Position numbers and translations under genes: made by a program
Assembly: GCF_001017435.1 (NCBI RefSeq)
Contig: NZ_CP011371.1
Coordinates: 2,728,001 to 2,792,000 of the forward strand
Length of the DNA stretch: 64,000 nt
Direction: 5' to 3'
Source: Caldimonas brevitalea
Lineage (GTDB): Bacteria > Pseudomonadota > Gammaproteobacteria > Burkholderiales > Burkholderiaceae_C
Part shown: in pieces, positions 34,706 to 42,470 of the stretch
Position numbering within the stretch: the first letter of the stretch is position 1
How the letters are laid out: the number at the start of each line of letters is the position of its first letter
The notes under the pieces: generated by a model
Database searches by the model: none
Seen by the model: the letters and a program-made list of their open reading frames with translations, nothing else
Told to the model about the DNA's origin: nothing

Positions 34706-35437
34706 ATGAAGATGCGACTGTTGATGGCCGGGCTGCTGGCGTTGCAAGTCCACGCCGCTGCCCAGGCCCAGACGATCCAGGTGGTCACCGAAGCCACCTC
34801 CTTCGCGTACGTGCGCGACGGCAAGGTTGCCGGGCCGGCGACCGAGATTGCTGAAGCCACGCTGCGCGGCGCCGGCCTGCACGACTTTCGCGTCATGCTG
34901 TACCCCTGGGCGCGGGCCTACGACCTGGCGCGCAACGAGCCCAATGTCCTGATCTACCTGATCGCCCGCACGCCGGCACGCGAGACTCAATTCAAGTGGG
35001 TCGGCGAGGTGATCAAGATGAAGTACCACCTCTACAAGCTGAAAGAGCGCGCCGACATCATGGTGACCGGGCTGGAGCAGGCCAAGCGCTACACCGTGGG
35101 GGTCACGCGGGACGACATGCGGCACGACTACCTGCGGGCCAAAGGGTTCAGCAAGATCGTGGTGTCGGCCCACAACATCGACAACTTCCGCAAGCTGATG
35201 AGCGGCCAGGTCCAGCTGATCCCGATGCCCGAGACCGACGTCGTGGCCTTGTGCCAGGAAGCCCGCTTCGACTGCTCGCGCCTCGAACGCACGTACAACC
35301 TCGACGAGTTGAGCACCGGGTTGTATCTTGCCTACGGCAACCCGACATCGGACGCCGTCGTCGAGCGCACCCGCGCCGCGTTCCAGAAGCTGAAGGCCGA
35401 CGGCAGCGTGGCCCGGGTGATGGCGACCAGGCCCTGA
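34706..35437 (+). CDS. Periplasmic solute-binding protein, paralogue of the upstream SBP
   Basis: 243 residues. The ATG at 34706 is supported by GGAG at 34693-34696; an ATG at 34691 is too early. Signal peptide ends near AAQAQ. It shares with the first SBP the blocks YPWARAYDLARNEPNVLIY and IARTPARETQFKWVGEV but is clearly diverged elsewhere. It has two cysteines in LCQEARFDCSRLERTYN, probably a disulfide. No transport partner nearby. Twenty-eight bases separate it from the diguanylate cyclase upstream. Confidence 0.85.
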   Translation: MKMRLLMAGLLALQVHAAAQAQTIQVVTEATSFAYVRDGKVAGPATEIAEATLRGAGLHDFRVMLYPWARAYDLARNEPNVLIYLIARTPARETQFKWVGEVIKMKYHLYKLKERADIMVTGLEQAKRYTVGVTRDDMRHDYLRAKGFSKIVVSAHNIDNFRKLMSGQVQLIPMPETDVVALCQEARFDCSRLERTYNLDELSTGLYLAYGNPTSDAVVERTRAAFQKLKADGSVARVMATRP

Positions 35438-35527
35438 AACGCCGACGGCGCCGTTTCCGAAGACTGCTCCCGCGGTCCCCGCCGGCAGGCCGGGACCGCG
35501 GCCGCCTTTGAGCCCCTGAGTGAGCCC

Positions 35528-36715
35528 GTGAACCTTGATTCCTTCGCGTCGACCATCGGCGACAGCGTGTTGGCTGCCGTGCTGCTCGGCCTCTTCATCT
35601 TTGCCAGCCGGCTCTCGCCCGGCTTGCGCGGCATTGCGCTGTGGGGCTGGTGCCACTTTTTCTACACGGTGGGCTCCGCGATTGCGAGCGTCGCGGCTGC
35701 GGCCGGGGCGGGGGGCCGGACGGACGCCGACCGCGCGGCGGTGTTCGGGGCGTTCCTGGCCTGCCTCAGCGTCGCCGGTCTGGCCGCGTCGGTTGCGATC
35801 TTCGTGCGTCAGCGGCCGCTGCGGCCGCGCCAGCGATGGGGGCTGGCGGCGGCATTGCCGGTGCTGTGTGTCGCCCTGTGGATCGCCTACCGTGGCGACC
35901 AGAGTTCCGGTATCCCGGCGGTTCAGAGCTGGTGTGAGGTCGTGATGCTGAGCTGGATGGCGTGGGCGCTGCGCCGGCTGCGCCAGCCGCCGTATCGGGT
36001 GCCGGCGCGGCTGATGCAGGCCGCCGCCTCGGCGCTGATCGCACTCTACCTGGTCGAATGGACCGTGCAGATGCGCGTCGGCCAGGCCTCGCCGCTGAGC
36101 GACCTGTCCTGGTCGCACGCCGACGTCAGCCTGTGGTTCCTGCTCAACTTCTGCATGCTGATGCTGGCGAGCTTCCGGGCCGTCGAGGCCTATCAGCGCA
36201 CCGCCAACCTCGATCCCTTGACCGGCGTGCTCAACCGCCGTGGGCTGGAGGACGCCTTGCTGCGCCATGCCACCGGCAAGCCGCGTGGCCGCCACGACGC
36301 GCCGGCGTTGATGGTGTTGGCCATCGACCTCGATCATTTCAAGCGCATCAACGACAGCCACGGCCATGCGGCCGGCGACGCCGTGCTGCGAGCGGTCGCG
36401 CAGTGCCTGCAATCGAGCGTGCGGGCCGAAGACGCGGTGGGCCGGCTGGGCGGCGAAGAGTTCGTCGTGGTGGGCGCCGAGACCGACCCGGCGCGCTCGC
36501 TGCGGGTGGCCGAGCGGGTGCGCGAGCGAGCCGCAGCGCTGCGCTTCCCGGCCGTGGCCCCGTCGCTGCGGGTCACGGTCAGCATCGGCGTCGCCTGCGG
36601 GCCACGCGAGGCCTGGCAGGAACTGCTGGCGCGTGCCGACGAGGCGCTCTATCAGGCGAAGGGGCAGGGCCGCAATCGGGTGGTGGCGGCTCAGGCGCCG
36701 TCGGCTCCGGCCTGA
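35528..36715 (+). CDS. Membrane diguanylate cyclase (multi-helix N-terminus)
   Basis: 395 residues from a GTG start. Six or seven hydrophobic segments in the first 215 residues form a membrane sensor, then a GGDEF domain with intact active site (AIDLDHFKRIND; GGEEF near 308-312). The I-site RAED is exactly five residues before GGEEF, so product inhibition should operate, unlike in the other cyclase of this cluster. Its 3' end overlaps the convergent REC-kinase gene by 25 bases. Confidence 0.9.
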   Translation: MNLDSFASTIGDSVLAAVLLGLFIFASRLSPGLRGIALWGWCHFFYTVGSAIASVAAAAGAGGRTDADRAAVFGAFLACLSVAGLAASVAIFVRQRPLRPRQRWGLAAALPVLCVALWIAYRGDQSSGIPAVQSWCEVVMLSWMAWALRRLRQPPYRVPARLMQAAASALIALYLVEWTVQMRVGQASPLSDLSWSHADVSLWFLLNFCMLMLASFRAVEAYQRTANLDPLTGVLNRRGLEDALLRHATGKPRGRHDAPALMVLAIDLDHFKRINDSHGHAAGDAVLRAVAQCLQSSVRAEDAVGRLGGEEFVVVGAETDPARSLRVAERVRERAAALRFPAVAPSLRVTVSIGVACGPREAWQELLARADEALYQAKGQGRNRVVAAQAPSAPA

Positions 36716-37851
36716 ACCGGGCCCTGCCGTGGCAGCCGCACGGTGAAGGTCGTGCCGCGCTCACTGCTCGACTCGAGGTGCACCTCACCCCGGTGCGCGC
36801 TGACGATCTGGCGCACGATGAACAAGCCCAGCCCGATGCTGCCTTGTCCCTGTCCCGCCGCGGCGGGGCCCTGACGCAGCGGCTCGAACAGGCTGTCGCG
36901 CAAGGCGTCGGGTATCGGCTCGCCCCAGTTGTGCACCACCAGCTGCACATCGTCGGCGCGGCCCTCGATCCGGACCGTGATCGGTGTGTCGGCGGTACCG
37001 TAGACCACGGCGTTGAGGAGCAGGTTGGAGACCACCTGCGCGATGCGGTGCGGGTCCCACACGCCGCCGCCGTCGCCCCGCCGATCGACCGTGATGCTGC
37101 GGTCCGGGTAGGCCTGGTGCACTTCTTCCACCATCTGCTCGACGATGGGGTGCAAGTCGCTGGCCACCGGGGCCACGCGCAGCCCCGATCCCAGGCGCAC
37201 CTGGGTGAAGTCGAGCAGATCGGCGATCAGTTTGTTGGCGCGGTGGCCGCTGCGCTTGATGCGCTCGATGCACGGTCGCAAGGCCGGCGGCAGCGGTGCG
37301 CCGCGTTCCAGCAGCGCGGCATTCAGCAGGATCACGTTGACCGGGTTGCGCAAGTCGTGCGAGACGATGCCCACCAACATCTCGGCGAACTCGTTCTGGC
37401 GCTGCAGCGCCGCGTGGGCCTGGCGCGCGGCGTCCTCGGCTTCCTTGAGCTGCACGGCGGCCAGCACCGCCTTGGCGAGGCGCTTCGGGCTCAGCGACTG
37501 CTTGGCCAGGTAGTCCGCCGCGCCGGCTTTCATCAGCTCGACGGCCAGTTGCTCGTCGCCCTGGCCGGTCAGCATGATGGCGGGCGTGTGGATATGCAAC
37601 GAGCGCATGCGCTGCAGCACGGCGAGCCCGTCGATCCCCGGCAGGTGGAAGTCGAGCAGCATGCAATCGAAGGGGCGCGCCTGCAGCAGGTCGACTGCCT
37701 CGGCGGCGGTGTCGGCATGGGCCAGCGTGAGGTCGAGCGAGGTGGCGCGCAGGGCCCGTTCGACCGCCATCCGGTCGAGCAGGTCGTCGTCCACCACGAG
37801 CACGTCGAGGCGGCGTTGCCCTGTCGTGGTCGGGATCGCAAGTGCGGTCAT
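36691..37851 (-). CDS. Response-regulator-fused histidine kinase (REC-HisKA-HATPase)
   Basis: 386 residues, no membrane segment. An N-terminal receiver (VLVVDDDLLDRM, phospho-acceptor Asp in CMLLDFHLPGIDG) precedes HisKA (GIVSHDLRNPVNVILLNAALL) and HATPase (NLLLNAVVYG, GSIGLGLFIV). Such proteins receive phosphate from an upstream kinase and then act on their own. The ATG overlaps the stop of the preceding response regulator by one base (TGATG), showing translational coupling. It ends overlapping a convergent diguanylate cyclase. Confidence 0.88.
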   Translation of the reverse strand: MTALAIPTTTGQRRLDVLVVDDDLLDRMAVERALRATSLDLTLAHADTAAEAVDLLQARPFDCMLLDFHLPGIDGLAVLQRMRSLHIHTPAIMLTGQGDEQLAVELMKAGAADYLAKQSLSPKRLAKAVLAAVQLKEAEDAARQAHAALQRQNEFAEMLVGIVSHDLRNPVNVILLNAALLERGAPLPPALRPCIERIKRSGHRANKLIADLLDFTQVRLGSGLRVAPVASDLHPIVEQMVEEVHQAYPDRSITVDRRGDGGGVWDPHRIAQVVSNLLLNAVVYGTADTPITVRIEGRADDVQLVVHNWGEPIPDALRDSLFEPLRQGPAAAGQGQGSIGLGLFIVRQIVSAHRGEVHLESSSERGTTFTVRLPRQGPVQAGADGA

Positions 37852-38270
37852 CACGGCAACTCCGTCGTCGCCCAGCCGCGCTCGACGCCGGCCATCAGGT
37901 CGACGAAGGCCGCGAGGCCGACCGGCTTGAGCAGGTAGCCGGCGACGTTCAGGTGGTTCGCGCTGACCTTGTCACGGTCGTCGTCGGAGGTGGTCAGCAC
38001 CACCACCGGCAACGACCGCAGCGACGGGTCGGCTCGCAGTTCGTGCAAAAACTCGATGCCGTTCATGCACGGCATGTTGAGGTCCAGCAGCACCAGGCGG
38101 CGGCCGGGCGGCACCTGGCCGCCGCGCAACATCGCAAGGGCCTCGACGCCGTTGGACGCCAGGTGCAGCGGGTGGGGGAGCTGCGCCTTGGCGAAGGCGC
38201 GCTGGACGTTCATCACGTCGATCGTGTCATCGTCGACCAGCAGGATGTGCAAGGCGCGCGCTTCGTCCAT
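37851..38270 (-). CDS. Single-domain response regulator
   Basis: 139 residues: a stand-alone receiver (ILLVDDDTIDVMNVQRAF, Asp in LVLLDLNMPCMNG, Lys in LLKPV) of the Rcp1/CheY-like type often paired with bacterial phytochromes and GAF kinases. The ATG at 38270 is chosen because GGAGG lies eight bases upstream; a TTG at 38312 overlapping the previous stop is also in frame. Middle gene of a kinase-regulator-kinase operon. Confidence 0.87.
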   Translation of the reverse strand: MDEARALHILLVDDDTIDVMNVQRAFAKAQLPHPLHLASNGVEALAMLRGGQVPPGRRLVLLDLNMPCMNGIEFLHELRADPSLRSLPVVVLTTSDDDRDKVSANHLNVAGYLLKPVGLAAFVDLMAGVERGWATTELP

Positions 38271-38308
38271 CGATGGGGCCTCCGCGAGTTGGCAGGTTGC
38301 CTCGGCTG

Positions 38309-40975
38309 TCAATCCTTGGGCCAGGTGAAGCCGAAGGTCGCACCGTGCCCGGGCTCCGAGCGCACCCAGGCTTGACCGCCCCGGCTCTCCACCAGCTTGC
38401 GCACCACGGCGAGGCCGATGCCGGCACCTTCGACCTTGTCGCGCGGCTGCAACGTCTGGAAGATGCCCCAGATGCGTTCGTGGTACGCCGGCGCGATGCC
38501 TGGACCATTGTCCGTGATCGAAAACTCCCAGTGCTGCGGAAGGTCACGGCACGACAGGGAAATGTGGCCAGACGGCGACGCTGCATGCTTGACCGCATTG
38601 CCGACGAGGTTGAGGAAGACCTGCTGCAGCGCGGTGCGGTCGGCTCGCACCACAGGCCAACTGGCGTCGGTCTCGATGACCACGCCCGGCGGAGGCGACA
38701 ACAGCTCCAGCACCTCGGTGATCAGCTCCCCGACGTCGACCGGCTGGGGCGGCGTCGCGGTCCGGCCGGCCCGGCTGTACTGCAGGATGCCGTCGATCAG
38801 CGCATCCATGCGGTGCACCCGGCCTTGCAGCAGCTGCAGGTGCTGCGCGACCTGCGGCGTCAGGTGAACGCCGAGGTCCTCCGCGATCCATTGCGACAGG
38901 TTGGCCAGGCCGCGCAAAGGCGCTTTGAGGTCGTGGCTGGCGACGTAGGCGAACTGATCAAGTTCCTGGTTGCTGCGCTCCAGCGCTTGCAACAGCGCTT
39001 CGCGCTCCTGCTCGGCGTGCAGGCGTTCGGTGTCGTCGTGGGCGATCAGCACCGCGCCGGCGTTCGATCCGTCGGCTCGCTGCAGCGGCGTGGCGGTGCC
39101 GAGCAGGGTGCGCCACACGCCGTCGGGCCGGCGCACGCGCCAGCGGCTGTTCTGCACCACCTGGCCGTGCAAGGCCAGGTAGAGCGGCGTTTGCGCCAGC
39201 GGCAATGGCGACCCCTCCAGCGTGTACAGCCCGTAGCGGCTGTGCCACTCGGCTGCGGGCACCTCTTGCCGGCCGACGCCGTGCAGGCGCTCCGCGGCGG
39301 GGTTGAACAAGCGGATCACCCCCTCTGCGTCGGCCGCGATGATGGCTTCGCCGCTTTGCTCGATGATCAGGTCGAGCAAGGCCTTCTGGTCTTCGACCAG
39401 GCGGTGGGTCTGGCGCTCGCTTTGCAGCAATTGCGCGTTCTCCAGCACCACCGCGGCCTGCGCCGCCAGGCCTTCGACCAGCCGCTCGTGCTCGGGCCGG
39501 AAGCGTCCGGGCTCGGGGTGCCCGAGGAACAGGCCACCGAGCACCCGACCGTCGCGCGCCTTCACGGACACGCCCAGGTAGCTGACCACTTTGAGGTGGC
39601 CGGCCGGCATGCCCTGGTACGGCGGGTTGCGGCCAAACAGCTCGCTGCGCGTCACGTCGTCCAGGCGTACCGTCTGTCCGCTGAAGGTCGCGCCGAACAG
39701 CGGTGTGGGGCGCAACGGCGGAAAGTGCGCGAAAGCCTCGCGCGGCGCACCCGACAAGGTGTAGAGGCCGTAGTGCCCGGCGTCGTCCGGGGTGTTCTGG
39801 AAGTAGGCGCCGAACGACGCGCCGGTGAGCCGGGTGGCTTCGTCGGTGACACGCTGGATCACCTGGGCGGGCTCTTGCCGGGTGCCGAGCGAGAGCGCGA
39901 TCTCCGACAGGGTTTCGGCCACCGTCCGATGGGCCTTCTCGCGATCGAGTGCGGCACCGCGCTCCTGCCCCGCGCGTTCGAGCGCGCGCCCCGCACGCAC
40001 CTGGATCAGCACCAGTCCGAACAGCAGGGCACTGCTCAGGCAACCGAGCAGCAGGATCAGGGTCGCGCGCTGCGCCGTACTGCCGCCCTCGAACCCCTCC
40101 CGCGGGCCGGCGAACTGCAGCAACCATTGCTGGCCGCCGAAGTCGAGCACGCGCTGGCTTTGCAGGGCAGGGGGCTGCGCGGCGGGCGCTTCCGCCCTGT
40201 CGTAGAGCAAGGCCTGAGGCTGCGCCCGGCGCGAATAGACGCGCAGCTCGAGCCCTGCCGGTAGGGTGCCGACCACGGCCGCGAAGAAGTCGTGTGCGCG
40301 GAACGGTGCGAACACGAAGCCGCGCAGACGCCCCATGCGGTCGGCAGGGGCAGCGGGTGCCGGGCCGTGGTAGAGCGGCAGGAAGACCAGGAAGCCGGGT
40401 TGCTTGCGCGCGTCGATCTCCTGCTTCAGCGTCACGAGGTCGGTGGCGGCAACTTGCGACGACAGGGCCGCGCGTTCCATGGCCTCGCGGCGCAACGGCT
40501 CCGAATACATGTCGTAGCCCAGCGCGGCCCGGTTGCGGGCATCGGCGGGCTCGAGGTAGAGGACGGTGAACAAGGGGTCGCGCCGGCCTTCGGGCACGAC
40601 CTTGAACCCCGTGACACCTTCGCGGCGCGCCAACTGCTCCACCGCGGTGCGTTCATCGGGTCGCACCCGCGGGCTGTAGCCGATGCCCTGCACGCCCGGA
40701 TAGCGCTCGCGCAGTGACAACCGGCTGACGAAGGTCGCGAAACTCTCGCGCGAGACGTAGGCCGACTCGATGAAGGCCCGGGTGGCAACCAGCAGCGACA
40801 GGTGGGCGTCGACCGCCGAGCCGACCCGTCGCATCGAAACCTCGACCTGTTCGTTGAAGTGGGCCTGTTCGCGCAGGACGGCGGCATTGTGCGCAAAGTT
40901 GGCGGCCAGCAACGTCAAGCCCAGGCAGGCGAGTAGCACCACCCAGGGGTAAGGCGAGCGCAGGCTGCTTTTCAT
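38309..40975 (-). CDS. CHASE-GAF-PAS sensor histidine kinase
   Basis: 888 residues. TM1 (about 10-28), a periplasmic CHASE domain (about 55-270; FATFVSRLSLRERYPGVQGIGYSPRV is typical), TM2 (about 310-335), a GAF domain (about 370-510), a PAS domain (about 545-655), HisKA (ASHDLKAPLRG, His near 680) and HATPase (NLVGNAVKHA, GAGIGLAVV). CHASE domains sense small extracellular ligands such as cytokinin-like compounds. It heads an operon with a single-domain regulator and a REC-kinase. Confidence 0.9.
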   Translation of the reverse strand: MKSSLRSPYPWVVLLACLGLTLLAANFAHNAAVLREQAHFNEQVEVSMRRVGSAVDAHLSLLVATRAFIESAYVSRESFATFVSRLSLRERYPGVQGIGYSPRVRPDERTAVEQLARREGVTGFKVVPEGRRDPLFTVLYLEPADARNRAALGYDMYSEPLRREAMERAALSSQVAATDLVTLKQEIDARKQPGFLVFLPLYHGPAPAAPADRMGRLRGFVFAPFRAHDFFAAVVGTLPAGLELRVYSRRAQPQALLYDRAEAPAAQPPALQSQRVLDFGGQQWLLQFAGPREGFEGGSTAQRATLILLLGCLSSALLFGLVLIQVRAGRALERAGQERGAALDREKAHRTVAETLSEIALSLGTRQEPAQVIQRVTDEATRLTGASFGAYFQNTPDDAGHYGLYTLSGAPREAFAHFPPLRPTPLFGATFSGQTVRLDDVTRSELFGRNPPYQGMPAGHLKVVSYLGVSVKARDGRVLGGLFLGHPEPGRFRPEHERLVEGLAAQAAVVLENAQLLQSERQTHRLVEDQKALLDLIIEQSGEAIIAADAEGVIRLFNPAAERLHGVGRQEVPAAEWHSRYGLYTLEGSPLPLAQTPLYLALHGQVVQNSRWRVRRPDGVWRTLLGTATPLQRADGSNAGAVLIAHDDTERLHAEQEREALLQALERSNQELDQFAYVASHDLKAPLRGLANLSQWIAEDLGVHLTPQVAQHLQLLQGRVHRMDALIDGILQYSRAGRTATPPQPVDVGELITEVLELLSPPPGVVIETDASWPVVRADRTALQQVFLNLVGNAVKHAASPSGHISLSCRDLPQHWEFSITDNGPGIAPAYHERIWGIFQTLQPRDKVEGAGIGLAVVRKLVESRGGQAWVRSEPGHGATFGFTWPKD

Positions 40976-41041
40976 GTTGCTGTTGGGTCCGCACCGTGGG
41001 CAGCCTCGATCGCCCGCCGTCAGCTGGCCGCCGCCGCCGGC

Positions 41042-41485
41042 TCAGTCCTTCAGGTCGGCCGGCACCTTGCCACCGTTTTCGGCCAGCTTGCGCATCACCT
41101 GCTTGTGCAGCCAGACGTTCATCGCCGCCGAATCCTGGGTGTCGCCGCTGTACTGCAGTTCCTGCGCCAGTTCCTTGCGCGCCGCCAGGCTGCTGTCGAG
41201 ATCGAGCAGCTTCAGCAGGTCGACGATGGAGGTGCGCCAGTTCAGCTTCTGCGGGTTGTTCTGGGCCAGCCCGTTGAGGACGGCTTCGACGTCGACCTGG
41301 GGGATGGCGGCCGGGGCGGGAGCGGTGGCCGTTGCAGTGGGCGTGGCCGCAGCACTGCCGACCTGAGCCGCGGGCGCTGTCTCAGGGGCGGGGGTGGTGG
41401 GAGCGGCAGAGGCAGAGGGGGCGGGGGCCCGCGCGGCCTGCGCCGATGGGAAGATCTTCTTGAAGATGTTGCCGAGTATGCTCAT
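41042..41485 (-). CDS. DUF3597 family protein
   Basis: 147 residues from the ATG at 41485 (GGAAGGA upstream on this strand). A Pro/Ala-rich linker (about 18-62) separates a short N-terminus (MSILGNIFKKIF) from the well-conserved DUF3597 C-terminal domain (WRTSIVDLLKLLDLDSSLAARKELAQEL, AMNVWLHKQVMRKLAENGGKVPADL). The domain is often annotated LysM-related or unknown; I cannot assign a role. Monocistronic. Confidence 0.83.
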   Translation of the reverse strand: MSILGNIFKKIFPSAQAARAPAPSASAAPTTPAPETAPAAQVGSAAATPTATATAPAPAAIPQVDVEAVLNGLAQNNPQKLNWRTSIVDLLKLLDLDSSLAARKELAQELQYSGDTQDSAAMNVWLHKQVMRKLAENGGKVPADLKD

Positions 41486-41688
41486 GGTGTTTCCTTCCTG
41501 ATTTATGGAGCGCCCCACGGGGCCGGGCGCCGCGCTCAGCCTAGTGGAGCCGGCAGGCCGGCCTTGTAGGACGGCGGTCCCGCGGCAGTGGGCGCTGCGC
41601 CGACACACGACGCAAGTGCAGTGCCCGCTGCGGCTCGAAGCGGCGGGCGCACCGCATGCTGAGCCAAAGGCAGACCCCGACCGCCAGC

Positions 41689-42459
41689 ATGAAGATCGCG
41701 ACCTACAACATCAACGGCATCAACGGGCGCTTGCCGCGGCTGCTCGAATGGCTGCACGAATCCGAGCCCGACGTCGTCTGCCTGCAGGAACTGAAAACCT
41801 CGGATGCGACCTTCCCGGCCGAGGCCTTGCGTGAGGCCGGCTACCACGCCGCATGGCGCGGCCAGCGGGCGTACAACGGCGTGGCCATCCTGGCCCGCCA
41901 TGCCGAGCCGGTGGTGACCCGCCGCGGCCTGCCCGGCGACGTGGCCGACCCCGAGAGCCGCTACCTCGAAGCCGCGGTCGAAGGCGTGCTGATCGCGTGC
42001 CTGTACCTGCCCAACGGCAATCCGCAACCAGGGCCCAAATTCGACTACAAGCTGGCCTGGTTCGAGCGGCTCATCACCCATGCCCAGGGCCTGCTGGACT
42101 CGGGCGCCCCGGTCGTGCTGGCCGGCGACTTCAACGTGGTGCCGACCGATGCCGACATCTACGCCACCCGCTCATGGCTCGACGATGCGCTGCTGCAACC
42201 CGAAAGCCGCGCCGCCTTCGCCCGGCTGCTCGAGCAGGGCTGGACCGACGCGGTGCGCCGGCTGCATCCGACCGCGCCGATCTACACCTATTGGGACTAC
42301 AAGCGCAACCGCTGGCAGCGCGATGCCGGCCTGCGCATCGACCATCTGTTGCTGAGCCCGAGCCTTGCGCAACGGCTCAAGCGGGCCGAAGTGGAGAAGG
42401 CCGTGCGCGGGCGCGAAGGCGCGAGCGACCATGCGCCGGTCTGGATTGAACTGCGCTGA
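41689..42459 (+). CDS. xth: Exodeoxyribonuclease III
   Basis: 256 residues from the ATG at 41689. Exonuclease-endonuclease-phosphatase fold: YNINGINGRL, Glu in CLQELKT (metal), GDFNVVPTDAD, and catalytic Asp-His in SDHAPVWIEL. It acts as AP endonuclease and 3'-5' exonuclease in base excision repair. Single gene amid signalling genes. Confidence 0.94.
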   Translation: MKIATYNINGINGRLPRLLEWLHESEPDVVCLQELKTSDATFPAEALREAGYHAAWRGQRAYNGVAILARHAEPVVTRRGLPGDVADPESRYLEAAVEGVLIACLYLPNGNPQPGPKFDYKLAWFERLITHAQGLLDSGAPVVLAGDFNVVPTDADIYATRSWLDDALLQPESRAAFARLLEQGWTDAVRRLHPTAPIYTYWDYKRNRWQRDAGLRIDHLLLSPSLAQRLKRAEVEKAVRGREGASDHAPVWIELR

Positions 42460-42470
42460 GCAGCGGCGAA

